From the NCBI RefSeq assembly GCF_002285795.1, contig NZ_CP022961.1:4220001-4284000 (forward strand): DNA of 64,000 bases, written 5' to 3'. The notes under the pieces are model-generated. The model saw only the letters and a program-made list of their open reading frames with translations, was not told where the DNA came from and did not search any database. Below are positions 27,972 through 37,645 of the stretch, in pieces; positions within the stretch are counted from its first letter, which is position 1, and the number at the start of each line of letters is the position of its first letter. The translations under genes and the position numbers were made by a program. The stretch comes from Plantactinospora sp. KBS50. GTDB lineage: Bacteria > Actinomycetota > Actinomycetes > Mycobacteriales > Micromonosporaceae.

Positions 27972-28632
27972 TGGCCAGGTTAGCGCGGCTTAAGCGCCCC
28001 ACCGCACGATCGACAGCGGCACGGCGGGCGTCGTGCCGCCTCCGAGCCGGCTCCGTTCCCCGCAGGGCCGGCCAACCGTGCGAAGGAGACTGACACTCAT
28101 GCGCAAGCCAAGGCCGAAGCGGCTCGCCGCTCTGCTGTCCATGATCGTTATCGGCGGCGCCACCACCGCCGTCCTGGGCGGCTCCGCGGCGTCCGCGTTC
28201 CCGGCCGGGCACCACCACCGGCGCTGCTCGGTGACCACCGACCTGACCGACCGGTCCCAGTTGACCAAGCACGACGGTCGGGAGCCGGGCACCTCCGACG
28301 GCGACAGTGTCGTCTTCCACGACGACGTCTACAACACCGCCGGGGAGATCGCCTTCACCGGCGAGGGCACCGTGCTGGTCTACACCAGCCCGCAGGACGG
28401 CCAGCTCTGGGAGTGGCTCACCATCACCCTGCAGATGCCCAGCGGCGGCACGCTCTTCGGCCACTCGACGTTCGCCATCGCGGACGCGATCGCCGGCAAC
28501 CCGCAGACCATTCCGGTGGTCGGCACCACCGGGGACATGCTCGGCAAGAAGGGCACCATGAAGTGGAGCCTGGTCGGCTATGACGGCCCGAACCTGTCCA
28601 TCTTCGACGTGACGGCGACCATCTGCGGCTGA
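27972..28632. repeat. Inverted duplication, arm 2 (LuxR 3' remnant plus secreted barrel gene)
   Basis: Inverted copy of 19339-19996. It begins with bases that would encode GQVSAA and a stop, the last codons of the LAL gene at 19976, but no LuxR gene precedes it. The leader that follows is nearly the same as in arm 1. The likely origin is copying of the end of the LuxR gene together with its downstream neighbour. Confidence 0.85.
28099..28632 (+). CDS. Secreted allene-oxide-cyclase-like beta-barrel protein (copy 2)
   Basis: A 177-residue paralogue of the protein at 19339-19869, with the same start MRKPRPKRL, a signal peptide ending ASA-F and both cysteines (RCSVTT, ICG). Changes cluster in strand-facing residues (for example FHDDVYNTAG against FHDEVFNTAG, and FGHSTFAIAD against FGTVPISIAD), which suggests a changed pocket rather than decay. 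GGAG lies before the ATG. A large hairpin follows the stop. If these are spiro-forming cyclases, two variants could serve two cyclisations or two substrates. Export with a disulfide is unlike the cytosolic AbyU, so an extracellular or binding role must be considered. Confidence 0.7.
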   Translation: MRKPRPKRLAALLSMIVIGGATTAVLGGSAASAFPAGHHHRRCSVTTDLTDRSQLTKHDGREPGTSDGDSVVFHDDVYNTAGEIAFTGEGTVLVYTSPQDGQLWEWLTITLQMPSGGTLFGHSTFAIADAIAGNPQTIPVVGTTGDMLGKKGTMKWSLVGYDGPNLSIFDVTATICG

Positions 28633-28642
28633 CCGCCGGGAG

Positions 28643-28698
28643 CGCGGCGCGCGGGGCGCCCTGCTGCGAACCGCTGTGGCGGTGCCCCGCGCGCCGCG
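28643..28698. terminator. Long-stem terminator after secreted barrel copy 2
   Basis: The arms GCGGCGCGCGGGGC (28644-28657) and GCCCCGCGCGCCGC (28684-28697) are perfectly complementary, with one further outer pair and a 26-base loop. They lie directly behind the stop at 28632. The rest of the 312-base gap up to 28945 shows no gene; GATAAGGACGGGGAAGG near its end holds the ribosome-binding site of the next gene. Confidence 0.75.
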
Positions 28699-28944
28699 TC
28701 GCGCTCGGACCGCCGCGCATCCGGATTGCCTTGGGTGCGCTTTAGGCGGCTGCAAGCCCCGGGCAAGCGCCGTCCCCGAGGCTGGCCACGTCGGTGGGCC
28801 GGCACGCCCGGCCGCCGCGGGACGTGACGAGGACGACCCGATGACCGGCCGGAACACGATCGACCCCGGTACGGCGGGTGTCGCGTCACCGCCGATACCG
28901 CACCCGACTGAGGTCTACATACGATAAGGACGGGGAAGGCACCC

Positions 28945-30536
28945 ATGGAAAGAGCTGCCGCCACCAACCGCGCCGGTTCGGACTGCCCGAACTACGTGAT
29001 GCTGATCCTCAACTCGCTGGCCAGCCGGCCGGACGACGTCGTCGTGAAGTGGCGGGATCAGAGCATCACCGCCGGCGAATTCCTCCGCGCGACGGTTGCC
29101 ACGACCCGCCGGATGCAGGAACTGGGTGTCGACCGTACGCACACCGTCGCCGCCCTCTCGGCGTCGAACAGCCCGACCGTCATCTACACCCGCTACGCCG
29201 CCCACCTCCTCGGTGCACGTCTGGTGCACATCCTGTCGGTCAACGCCAATTCCGCGGCCGAGTCGCTGGCCGAGAGCCAGCAGGTCGACATCCTGGACGA
29301 GGTCGGCGCCACGCTGCTCGCCGTGGACCTGGAGAGCCTGGACGTCGCCCGCAGGCTGAAGGACCAGGTCAAGGGGCCACTCAAGCTCGCCACCCATGGC
29401 CGCGCCGACGTACCGGTCGACGCCGACCTGTCGGCCACGCCGGCGGACGACGGGGCGCTGCCCGAGCCCCGGCCCATCATCGAGGGCGACACCGCCACGA
29501 TCATCTACACCAGCGGCACCACCGGCAGGCCGAAGGGCATCTGCCGCAGCTACGGCTCGTGGCATCGGGAGACCGTCGGCGCGATGGCGCAGGTGAAGGG
29601 CATGAACCTGGGGGCGTCGGCGTACCTGGTCACCATCCCGCTCAGCAACGCCGGCATCTCCGTGGACTCGGTGCTGGCGCACGAGGGGTGGTGCTGCTGC
29701 ACGAGCAGTTCGACGCCGGCCGGGTGCTGGAAACCGTCGAGCGGGAGCGCGTGGGCGGCACGTTCTGGGCGACCCAGCACCTGTACCAGATCCTCGACCA
29801 CCCGCTCCTGGACACCGTCGACACCTCAAGCCTGCGGCTCGTCATGTACGGCGGCACGCCGATCTCGGCGGCGCGCATCAAGAAGGCCGTCGAGCGGTTC
29901 GGCCCGGTCTTCGTCCAGTACTACGGGACCACCGAGGCCCGCCGGATCTCCGCGCTGACCCCCGCCGACCATCGCGACCCGAGCCGGCTCGGAAGCGCCG
30001 GGCGCCCGGTCCCGAACGTCCAGGTCGCCATCCGCGATCCCGAGACGGGCGCCGACGTGGCGGTGAACGTCCCCGGCGAGGTGTGTGTGCGCAGCCCCGG
30101 CATGATGACCGAGTACTTCCTCGACCCGGTGCGCACGGAGAAGGCGCTGCGCGACGGCTGGTTCCACACCGGCGACATCGGATACTTCGACGAGGACGGC
30201 TACCTGCACCTCGTCGACCGCCTGTACCACGTCGTGAAGACCAACGGGGTCAAGATCTACCCGGCGGAGATCGAGCGCGTGCTGCTGTCGCACCCGGGCG
30301 TCGCCCGCGCCGCCGTCATCAAGATCCGCGACGCCGACCTGCGTGACTCCGCCGGCGCGTACGTCGAGCCGCGTGCCACCCACGGTGACCTGACGGCCGA
30401 GGAACTGGCCGCGTTCGTGGCCGAGAAGATGTCGCCGCTGCACGTTCCGGCGGTCATCGAAATGGTGGAACATCTCGCGACCACGCAGTTCGGCAAGGCG
30501 GATGCGCAGGCCCTGCGCCAGCTGCGCGGCGAGTGA
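28945..30536 (+). CDS. AMP-dependent ligase of the C5N cassette, probable amide synthetase (one apparent frameshift)
   Basis: ANL-superfamily enzyme of about 530 residues after repair. The P-loop reads [20 protein letters not shown]5 reads YYGTTEARR. The C-terminal lid contains WFHTGDIGYFDEDGYLHLVD, then KTNGVKIYPAEIE, and the Lys region QFGKADAQAL. The frame slips at 29685-29688 (gggg); a fifth G gives HEGVVLLHEQFDAG. It directly precedes 5-aminolevulinate synthase and a second ligase. In C5N pathways (asukamycin AsuD1-D3, ECO-02301 ORF33-35) one such ligase activates 5-aminolevulinate for ring closure and another couples the ring amine to the polyketide acid. Which of the two does which here is not certain; I assign amide coupling to this one by gene order. 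Confidence 0.8.
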
Positions 30537-30580
30537 TTCGGCGCTAACCCACCGAGGTCGAGTAAGGGAGTCCGATATCC

Positions 30581-31822
30581 ATGGCACATCTCCTTGAGCT
30601 CATTTCCGCCGAGATGAGCGCGCTTTCGCGCGGCCGCCGCGAGTTTCTTGAGATATCGCGGAAGGCGGGCAGATTTCCCCGGGCCACCGCCCCTGTTCCA
30701 CCGGCCGACAACGCCGAGGTGAGCGTGTGGTGCAGCAACGACTACCTCGGCATGGGGCAGGCGCCGGCCGTGCTCGAGGCGGTGAAGAACGCCGTGGACG
30801 AGAACGGGGCGGGCTCCGGCGGCTCCCGCAACATCAGCGGCACCAACCGGTACCACACGCAGTTGGAGACCGAGCTCGCGGCGCTGCACCACAAGGATGC
30901 GGCCCTGCTGTTCAGCACGGGTTACACGACCAACTCGGGTGCGCTGGCGGTCCTCGCCGGCCGCATTCCCGGTACCGTCGTCTTCTCGGACGAGAAGAAC
31001 CACGCGTCGATCATCGACGGCATCCGGCAGAGCCGCGCCGAGAAGCGGATCTTCCGGCACAACGACCTCAACCACCTGGCCGAACTCCTGGCCGGGGTGG
31101 ACCCGGACCGGCCGAAGATGATCGTCGCGGAGTCCATCTACTCGATGGACGGTGACGTCGCCCCGCTGGCCGACCTCGCCGACCTCGCCCACCGGTACCG
31201 CGCGCTGACCTACCTCGACGAGGTGCACGCGGTCGGCATGTACGGTCCACGCGGCGCGGGCATCGCCGCCCAGGAGGGCATCGAGGACCGGTTCGACGTC
31301 ATCATGGGCACCCTCGCCAAGGGGTTCGGCACGATCGGCGGCTACATCGCGGGGTCGGGACCGCTCATCGAGGCGGTCCGCATGTTCTCGCCGTACTTCA
31401 TCTTCACCACCTCGCTTCCGCCGGCCATGGCGGCCGGCGCCCTCGCGGCGGTGCGGCACCTGACCACCTCGGAGACGGAGCGGGAGATCCTGCACCGCAA
31501 CGCCGCGACCACCCACCGGCTCCTGGATGACCGGCGCATCCCCTACGTGTCGGCGATGTCGCACATCGTCTCCGTCTTCGTCGGCGACGAGGCGAAGTGC
31601 CGCACGGCCTCCAGCATCCTGCTGCACCGGCACGGCATCTACGTGCAGCCGATCGACGCGCCGAGCGTCCGGCCCGGCGAGGCCGTGCTGCGGGCCACGC
31701 CCTCGGCCACGCACAACGAGGCGGAGATCGTCCGCTTCGCCAACGCCCTGGACGACATCTGGAACGAGCTGAACCTGCCGCGCGCCAACGTGGACCGCCT
31801 GGTGGCCGAGGTGACCGAATGA
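30581..31822 (+). CDS. 5-Aminolevulinate synthase (C5N unit)
   Basis: PLP enzyme of 413 residues that joins glycine and succinyl-CoA to 5-aminolevulinate. The family marks are [31 protein letters not shown], the PLP-binding [15 protein letters not shown] and the Schiff-base Lys in [12 protein letters not shown] (about residue 247). Most actinomycetes make heme by the glutamate route, so an ALA synthase in such DNA is a marker for the 2-amino-3-hydroxycyclopent-2-enone (C5N) unit of secondary metabolites. It is flanked on both sides by AMP ligases, the standard three-gene set. Function is secure from the family; the final product is not. Confidence 0.95.
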   Translation: MAHLLELISAEMSALSRGRREFLEISRKAGRFPRATAPVPPADNAEVSVWCSNDYLGMGQAPAVLEAVKNAVDENGAGSGGSRNISGTNRYHTQLETELAALHHKDAALLFSTGYTTNSGALAVLAGRIPGTVVFSDEKNHASIIDGIRQSRAEKRIFRHNDLNHLAELLAGVDPDRPKMIVAESIYSMDGDVAPLADLADLAHRYRALTYLDEVHAVGMYGPRGAGIAAQEGIEDRFDVIMGTLAKGFGTIGGYIAGSGPLIEAVRMFSPYFIFTTSLPPAMAAGALAAVRHLTTSETEREILHRNAATTHRLLDDRRIPYVSAMSHIVSVFVGDEAKCRTASSILLHRHGIYVQPIDAPSVRPGEAVLRATPSATHNEAEIVRFANALDDIWNELNLPRANVDRLVAEVTE

Positions 31823-31886
31823 CAGCCGCCGGGAGGTCCGGCACACGGAACCGGCGGGCTTCCGCCACCGGGGGAAGGCCGCGGCG

Positions 31887-33395
31887 ATGAGCCCGGTGAT
31901 GTCGGTGGCCGCGATCCTCGCCGAGTCCGCCGCCCGTACCCCCGGACGCACCGCGCTGGTCACCGACGAGGAGGAGATCTCCTACGCCGACCTGTGGCGG
32001 CGCGCCCTGCAGGCGGCCGCGACGCTGCGGGCGCGCGGGGTCGGCCCGGGCGACGCGGTCACGGTCATGCTGGAGAACACCCCCGACCTGCCGGTGGCCT
32101 GCTTCGCGGTGTGGGCCGCCGGGGCGACCGTGGTGCCCGTCGGCCCGACGGCCCGGCCGGCGGAGGTCGAGTTCGCGCTGACCGACTCGGGTTCGGTGCT
32201 GTTCGTCTGCGCCGAAGCGCTGGTCGGCGAGGCGGGCACGGCCGCGAAGACCGCGGGGGTGCCGGTGCTGACCGAACCGGAGCTGGCCGCCGCGACCCCG
32301 CCACTTCCCGGGTACGAGCCGCGCCGGCCGGACGACATCGCCATCGTCCTCTACACGTCGGGGACCACCGGCCGGCCCAAGGGCGCGATGCTCACCCATC
32401 TCAACGTGACCATGAACATCATGGTCACCAGGGTGTCCCCGTTCGCCGTGACGGCCGACGACGTCCTGCTCGGCGCCCTGCCGTTGCACCACTCGTTCGG
32501 CCTCATCTGCGGGTTGGGCACCTGCCTGCTGGCGGGCGCCTCGGTCGTGCTGATGAAGCGGTTCGACGCGGCGCGGGCGCTGGAGCTGATCGAGAAGCGC
32601 GGCTGCACGCTGTTCATGGGCGTGCCGACGATGTTCACCACGATGCTTGCCGCCATCGGGCCGCAGGAGGCCGGCCGGTACCGGCTGGACCGGGTGTTCA
32701 GCGGCGGCGCCCCGCTGCACGTCGCCACGCTCGAGGCGATCCGGGCCGCCTTCGGCTGCGAGGTGTACGAGGGTTACGGGCTCACCGAGGCGTCTCCGTG
32801 CGTCGCGTACAACCAGCGGTACTGGCCGACGAAGCCGGGCACCGTCGGGCGGCCGATCTGGGGCGTCGACGTACGGGTGGCCGACCCCGACCGCACCGAT
32901 GCCATCGAGTTCGTGCCGGACGGCGAACTGGGCGAGATCGTGGTGCGCGGGCACAACATCATGGCCGGCTACCTCGGTCTGCCGGAGGCGACCGCGGAGG
33001 CCGTCGTGGACGGCTGGCTGCGCACCGGCGACCTCGGACGGTTCGACGAGGACGGCTACCTCGCGATCGTCGACCGGAAGAAGGACGTCATCCTCCGCGG
33101 CGGCCACAACGTGTATCCGCGCGAGATCGAGGAGGTCCTCAGCCGGCACTGCGCGGTCCGGCAGGTCGCGGTGGTCGGGCTGCCCGACGACCGGCTCGGC
33201 GAGGAGGTGTGCGCCGCGGTCGTCGTCCGGGACGGCTTCTCGGCCGGCCCGGAGCTGGCGGCCGAACTGGTCGCGCTGGCCCGGGACCGGTTCGCCTCGT
33301 ACAAGTGTCCCCGGCGGATCGAGTTCCTTGCGGCCTTCCCGCTCGGCGGGGGCGGCAAGGTGCTCAAGCGCGAGCTGGCGGTGCTGCTGGCCTGA
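31887..33395 (+). CDS. Acyl-CoA ligase of the C5N cassette
   Basis: ANL-superfamily acyl-CoA synthetase of 502 residues. P-loop [17 protein letters not shown]5 GYGLTEASP, hinge region [22 protein letters not shown] and the lid with [20 protein letters not shown]; the catalytic Lys is in [10 protein letters not shown]. By family it makes an acyl-CoA from a free acid. In the C5N set it would activate 5-aminolevulinate as CoA thioester for cyclisation, or a fatty or polyketide acid. ATG 31887 follows a weak ribosome site; ATG 31899 is an alternative. It is intact, unlike the first ligase. Confidence 0.9.
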   Translation: MSPVMSVAAILAESAARTPGRTALVTDEEEISYADLWRRALQAAATLRARGVGPGDAVTVMLENTPDLPVACFAVWAAGATVVPVGPTARPAEVEFALTDSGSVLFVCAEALVGEAGTAAKTAGVPVLTEPELAAATPPLPGYEPRRPDDIAIVLYTSGTTGRPKGAMLTHLNVTMNIMVTRVSPFAVTADDVLLGALPLHHSFGLICGLGTCLLAGASVVLMKRFDAARALELIEKRGCTLFMGVPTMFTTMLAAIGPQEAGRYRLDRVFSGGAPLHVATLEAIRAAFGCEVYEGYGLTEASPCVAYNQRYWPTKPGTVGRPIWGVDVRVADPDRTDAIEFVPDGELGEIVVRGHNIMAGYLGLPEATAEAVVDGWLRTGDLGRFDEDGYLAIVDRKKDVILRGGHNVYPREIEEVLSRHCAVRQVAVVGLPDDRLGEEVCAAVVVRDGFSAGPELAAELVALARDRFASYKCPRRIEFLAAFPLGGGGKVLKRELAVLLA

Positions 33396-33524
33396 TCGGC
33401 ACGGTCGGGACGGTCAGAGCCGGTCCCCGGCAAAGCCGGACACACGCCAGGTAGCTGATCTCATTGGTTCTCGTCTCGGGCGGCCGGCTGGCGTTCGGCC
33501 CGCTCCGCCCTCGCCACATGGAGA

Positions 33525-33587
33525 CCCTGGCCGCCCTGGCCGCCCTGGCCGCCCTGGCCGCCCTGGCCACCCTGGCCGCCCTGGCCG
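33525..33587. repeat. Seven tandem copies of a 9-base unit CCCTGGCCG
   Basis: The unit CCCTGGCCG is repeated seven times without gap from 33525 to 33587, with one copy ending in A. It lies in the 247-base gap between the ligase and the small membrane protein. It could be read as Leu-Ala-Ala repeats, but no convincing gene contains it. Copy number probably varies between strains. Confidence 0.85.
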
Positions 33588-33642
33588 ACTCGCCGGACGG
33601 CCTGCCCGACCGGGACGAGGAGGCCCCGGTAGGGTCCGCGTC

Positions 33643-33975
33643 GTGGCCCTCGCACGTTCCCTCGGCTTGTTCGTGCTCGCCGCGCTGGCCGAGATCGGCG
33701 GCGCCTGGCTGATCTGGCAGGGCTGGCGGGAGCACCGTGGACTGATGTGGATCGCCGCCGGAATCGTTGCTCTCGGCGCGTACGGGTTCGCGGCGTCGTT
33801 GCAGCCGGACCCGAACTTCGGTCGGATCCTGGCCGCGTACGGCGGGATCTTCGTCGCCGGATCCCTCGCCTGGGGCGTTGTCGTGGACAGGTTCCGGCCC
33901 GACCGCTGGGACATCACCGGCGCCGCGATCTGCCTGTTCGGCGTGGCCGTGATCATGTACGCCCCGCGCGACTGA
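33643..33975 (+). CDS. YnfA/UPF0060-family small membrane protein
   Basis: A 110-residue protein with four membrane segments. [19 protein letters not shown] at the start and the closing segment [21 protein letters not shown] are typical of the UPF0060 (YnfA) family, small proteins of the SMR superfold. The GTG start at 33643 gives the usual family length. There is no functional link to the cluster beyond position; it may contribute to drug efflux or may be a bystander. Confidence 0.88.
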   Translation: MALARSLGLFVLAALAEIGGAWLIWQGWREHRGLMWIAAGIVALGAYGFAASLQPDPNFGRILAAYGGIFVAGSLAWGVVVDRFRPDRWDITGAAICLFGVAVIMYAPRD

Positions 33976-34024
33976 CATCGCCACCGGACACTGACAGCGC
34001 CACCGAACCGAGCTGGGATCTCCG

Positions 34025-35896
34025 TCAGACCGGGTCGGGTCCACGTTGGTTCTGCGCGTCCGAGGGGACCCGAACCGCCGCGCGGCCGGTGTCGCCGGAG
34101 GACGACTCCTCGGCGGCCAGCCGCCGGGCGAACGCCCGCAGCAGCCCTCGCAACTGGAACACGACCTGCCCGTCCTGCCGCTCGATGTCCAGGAGCCCGG
34201 CGTCCAGCAGTTCGGTGAGCGCGTCCTGCGCGTCCTGCTCGCCGACGTCCAGCAGCGGCGCGCACATCCAGCCCTGGAAGCGCAGGTCGTCCAGCCGGCT
34301 GACGCGCCGCAGCAGGCGCTGGGCCAGCGGGCTGAGCCCCTGCCAGATCTCGTTGACCATCGCGACCAGGTCCAGGCCGCCGTACGACAGTTCGGTCAGC
34401 CGGCGGTGGTCGTCGTACAGGCGGAGGATCAGGTCGCGTACCGGCCAGTGCGGTTGGCTCTTCAACCGACCGGCGGCCAGCCGTAGCGCCAGCGGCTCAC
34501 CGGCGCACAGGTCGGCCAGCAGGGAGATGTCGGCCGCCTCGGTGTCGACCCGTTCCTGGCCGACCGCCTTGGCGAGCAGTTCGACCGACTCCCGGGCATC
34601 CAGCGGTCCGATGCCCAGCGTTGTCGCGCCGCCGAGGGCGGCCAGCCGGGTCCGGCTCGTCAGGATCACCGAGCAGGTCGGGCCGCCGGGCAGCAGCGGC
34701 GCCACCTGCTGCCCGCTGGCCGCGTCGTCGAGGACCACGAGAACCCGGCGGTCGCTGAGCAGGTTGCGGTACATGTCCGTCCGCTCCTCCAGGGTGTCGG
34801 GCACGGCGCGGCTCGGCACGCCGAGCGCGTTGAGGAAACGGGCCAGCACGCCACCGGCGTCGGCCGGGCTGGCGGCGCCACCGAGCCGGGCGAACAGCTG
34901 GCCGTCCGGGTACTCCCCGTCGAGCGCGTGGGCGACGTGCACGGCCAGGGTCGTCTTGCCCAGCCAGGGCCGGCCGGTGATGACCACGACGGGCAGTGCG
35001 CGGGACCCGGCGTCGCGCGGTTCACGCAGCGCGCTCCACACGCGTTCGATCAGGTCCCGCCGGCCGGTGAAGTCGCCGATGTCGGCCGGTAACAGGCGGG
35101 GCACGGCGGCCCGCACCGGTACAGGGCGGGCCGCCTCCTCCGGCTCCAGCAGTTCGGCCACCTCGCCGGCGAGAATCGCCCGCTCCAGCCGGCGCAGCTC
35201 GACTCCCGGCTCCAGGCCGAGCTGCTCCACGAACAACTGCCGGCCGACCCGGTAGGTGTGCAGCGCCTCGGCCTGCCGCCCGCTCCGGTACAGCGCGATC
35301 ATCAGCCGCGCCCGCAGCCGTTCGCGGAACGGGTTGGCCGCGACGAGTTCGGCCAGCTCGGTGGTCAGCTCGTGGTGCTGGCCGACCCCCAGCCGCACGT
35401 CGACGTACTCCTCGAGCACGGCCAGTCGCCGTTCGGCCAGCTGGGTTCCGATCGACTGGACGAGTGGGCTGCGTACGCCGGCCAGCGGGACCGCGTCCCG
35501 CCACAGCCGCAGGGCGTCGCGGAACGCGTCGGCCGCGTCGTGCGGCCGGCCCTGGCCCAGCAGCCGCCGGCCGTTCGCGACCAGATCGTTGAACTCCAGC
35601 AGGTCCAGTTCGCGGTCGGTGCACTGGATCGAGTAGCCCGGCGGGCGGGTCACGATCGCGTCGGGCCGGCCGCCGGCGGTGAGGGCGCGCCGGATGGCCG
35701 AGACGCAGATCCGGACCTGTTCCTTCGCGGTCGGTGGTGGGTCGTTCTCCCAGACGGCGTCCACGAGGCGTTCGACGGTCACCACCCGATTGGGTTCGAG
35801 CAACAGCATGGCCAGAGTGGTCCGCTGCCGAGGCGGAAACGACAGGTGGCCGGTCGTGCCGACGACCTCCAGCGGACCGAGAACGCGAAACCACAC
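34025..35896 (-). CDS. AfsR-like regulator: SARP domain fused to NB-ARC ATPase
   Basis: A 623-residue regulator. An OmpR-type DNA-binding domain (about 1-95; RVLGPLEVVG, then TRPPGYSI) and a BTAD (about 100-250; LRLWRDAVPLAG, EQLGLEPGVELRRLE) are followed by an NB-ARC ATPase. Walker A here is VVITGRPWLGKTTLAVHVAH, with Arg-Pro-Trp inside the loop, and Walker B is RVLVVLDDAAS. The TPR region of AfsR is missing. I chose the GTG at 35896 because GGAGGGAG lies eight bases upstream and the SARP fold starts there; the frame is open to 36130. It probably integrates a signal for cluster activation and may share CCCCTA sites with the small SARP. Confidence 0.9.
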   Translation of the reverse strand: MWFRVLGPLEVVGTTGHLSFPPRQRTTLAMLLLEPNRVVTVERLVDAVWENDPPPTAKEQVRICVSAIRRALTAGGRPDAIVTRPPGYSIQCTDRELDLLEFNDLVANGRRLLGQGRPHDAADAFRDALRLWRDAVPLAGVRSPLVQSIGTQLAERRLAVLEEYVDVRLGVGQHHELTTELAELVAANPFRERLRARLMIALYRSGRQAEALHTYRVGRQLFVEQLGLEPGVELRRLERAILAGEVAELLEPEEAARPVPVRAAVPRLLPADIGDFTGRRDLIERVWSALREPRDAGSRALPVVVITGRPWLGKTTLAVHVAHALDGEYPDGQLFARLGGAASPADAGGVLARFLNALGVPSRAVPDTLEERTDMYRNLLSDRRVLVVLDDAASGQQVAPLLPGGPTCSVILTSRTRLAALGGATTLGIGPLDARESVELLAKAVGQERVDTEAADISLLADLCAGEPLALRLAAGRLKSQPHWPVRDLILRLYDDHRRLTELSYGGLDLVAMVNEIWQGLSPLAQRLLRRVSRLDDLRFQGWMCAPLLDVGEQDAQDALTELLDAGLLDIERQDGQVVFQLRGLLRAFARRLAAEESSSGDTGRAAVRVPSDAQNQRGPDPV

Positions 35897-36273
35897 AAAT
35901 ATGCTCCCTCCCCAATATGGGGTGGCTTCGGCCCGTCCATCGCGAAATTGGCGATACCGCGCTGGATGGTCCGCCACACCGATGACAACTCGGGCGCCAC
36001 GCCGTGTGAGGGAATTGTTGCCGGGCGATAGATCGATGCCCATGGACTCCGGACGGGCTGCGGACAGCGGGATCCGTAAGCGCAGGTCGTACGCGAGTGT
36101 CCAACAAATCCTGCGGACAGCTATGGACACGGCCGGAATCCCGCGCCGGCCGGCGCGCCTTTTGCCTTGTTATGCGGCGAGTTACGGATGCCCGATGCCA
36201 AAACGGGAGTCGGGACGCGCGGTCGCCGTCCGGCCGGGTCCCGACCGTCGAAGCGGCGCGGCCCGGCGCGGTC
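35897..36273. other. Intergenic region, no gene seen
   Basis: This 377-base gap lies between two leftward genes. It is less GC-rich than its neighbours. It contains the ribosome-binding site of the AfsR-like gene (GGAGGGAG, reverse strand) and presumably its promoter. No hairpin or repeat was found. Confidence 0.6.
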
Positions 36274-37062
36274 CTACGGCCGCCCTTCGCCCAGCACCCC
36301 GGCGACGGCCTTCCACACGTCGGCGTCGCCCAGCAGCCTCTCGCGGTCGACCCCGAACGACATGACGCGCGCCGGATCGACCGGCGGCTTGTGGGCCCGC
36401 GAGGACAGGAAGATCGGAGTCCCCACGCGCAGGTCCAGTCCGCCCTGGGCGGCCAGGAGCAGATAGGCCATGTACGCGGCGAATCCGTCGATGAGTTCCC
36501 GGCGGATCACCTCACCCAGTGACAGCCGGTCGGCGATGCCCGACATGAGCTGGTCGTACCGGTCGACCAGGGCCGCGGCGACCCGCGGCAGGTCGTCGCG
36601 GCCGGTGGCGAGCAGTTCCCGCGACCACTGCCGGGCGTCCTCAAGCTCGCCTTCGGCCAGGTAGGCCGCGGAGGCCTGGACCGACGACACGAACTGGTCG
36701 CGCAGTGCGCCGCCGGGCACCGCGGCGGCGTCGAACAGCAGGACCGCAGGCGGTGTCGCGCCGGCCGTCGCGCTGACCGCGTCCGCGACCCGGGTCGCCA
36801 GGGCCGTTCCGGCGCAGAAGCCCAGCACGGCCCGCACCGGGCGACCGGTGCCGAGCACCTCGCCCACCCACTGCGCGATGTGCGCGTCCAGCCGCGAGTC
36901 GGTGTGCAGGCCCAACCAGGCGATGTGCAGGAAGCACAGCTCGACGGGCAGCCCGGTGGCCAGGTCGGCGAAGCCGGCGGCGGCCCGCCCGCCCGGGAAG
37001 TCCAGGCACAGGACCAGGTCGCGTCCCCGATCGCACAATTCCCGCCACGTCGTCAACTCCAC
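36274..37062 (-). CDS. Thioesterase-like protein with Cys in the nucleophile elbow (copy 2)
   Basis: A protein of 262 residues homologous along its length to the one at 7332-8234. Shared marks are a strand with CLDF, the elbow AVLGFCAGTAL (Cys about residue 83), VLLFDAAAV, the helical stretch with ARQWSRELL and the C-terminal SFGVDRERLLGD. At the place where copy 1 has His (DDEHAKLL) this copy has Arg (VDRERLL), so a full Cys-His-Asp triad is doubtful. I chose the GTG at 37062; a TTG at 37068 is also possible. It is divergent from the free carrier protein gene. It may bind or transfer a carrier-bound acyl group. Function unknown. Confidence 0.6.
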   Translation of the reverse strand: MELTTWRELCDRGRDLVLCLDFPGGRAAAGFADLATGLPVELCFLHIAWLGLHTDSRLDAHIAQWVGEVLGTGRPVRAVLGFCAGTALATRVADAVSATAGATPPAVLLFDAAAVPGGALRDQFVSSVQASAAYLAEGELEDARQWSRELLATGRDDLPRVAAALVDRYDQLMSGIADRLSLGEVIRRELIDGFAAYMAYLLLAAQGGLDLRVGTPIFLSSRAHKPPVDPARVMSFGVDRERLLGDADVWKAVAGVLGEGRP

Positions 37063-37318
37063 TGCCAACCCCCAACTCTTTCGCCAGCGATCCAGGCAAC
37101 CCGGGGCGGGTATCGATCGTCTATCGCATGGCGATCACCGACGGCCGTTCCGGAGGCCGCCGCGGCGTCCCACCAATCGGCGGCGGACTTCCGCCGACCA
37201 GTCAATCGGGCGAAACACGCAAGATCCATCAATACGGGAGGGCAGGTCGCTCAGGCTTTTGCGGGTGTCGATATCTATTGGATAGCCCAGCAATACCGCC
37301 GCGCAGAACAACGGACAG

Positions 37319-37645
37319 ATGGCTGATGTGTGGCAGGGAACCAATACGGCGGGCCGCCCGCCCCACGAGGGCGTCGATGACCCGACCGAACCCCGCGGGA
37401 GCACCGAGCAGGGGGTGGCCGCGCTGTTCACCGAGTTGCTCGGCCGGGAAAGGGTCGGGGTCAACGACAACTTCTTCGCCCTCGGCGGCCATTCGCTGCT
37501 CGCCGCGCGACTGGTCGCGTTGGTACGCACCGACTTCCAAGTGGAGATGACGCTTCTCGATCTGTTCGACGGTCCGACCGTGGCCGGTGTCGCGGCCTTC
37601 GTCGACCGGGCATCCGACGACCCGGCCGAAGGCGGGACGCTATGA
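37319..37645 (+). CDS. Free-standing peptidyl carrier protein
   Basis: A 108-residue protein with one carrier domain (about 30-100): VAALFTELLGRERVGVND, the pantetheine site FFALGGHSLLAARL (Ser about 60) and LLDLFDGPTVAGVAAFV. GGHS before the leucines is the PCP rather than the PKS-ACP type. The first 30 residues are polar and probably disordered. Its stop overlaps the ATG of a response regulator. It may carry an amino acid loaded in trans, for modification by the P450 or dehydrogenase encoded nearby. Confidence 0.93.
   Translation: MADVWQGTNTAGRPPHEGVDDPTEPRGSTEQGVAALFTELLGRERVGVNDNFFALGGHSLLAARLVALVRTDFQVEMTLLDLFDGPTVAGVAAFVDRASDDPAEGGTL

Noticed and set aside
28945-30536. Calling the first C5N ligase a pseudogene because of its frame break
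   Set aside because: The break is one missing G in a G run with perfect motifs on both sides, the same kind as at four other sites.
33464-33712. Small reading frame containing the Leu-Ala-Ala tandem repeat
   Set aside because: It is created by the 9-base repeat in intergenic DNA, has no ribosome site and no recognisable fold, and overlaps the better supported membrane protein gene.
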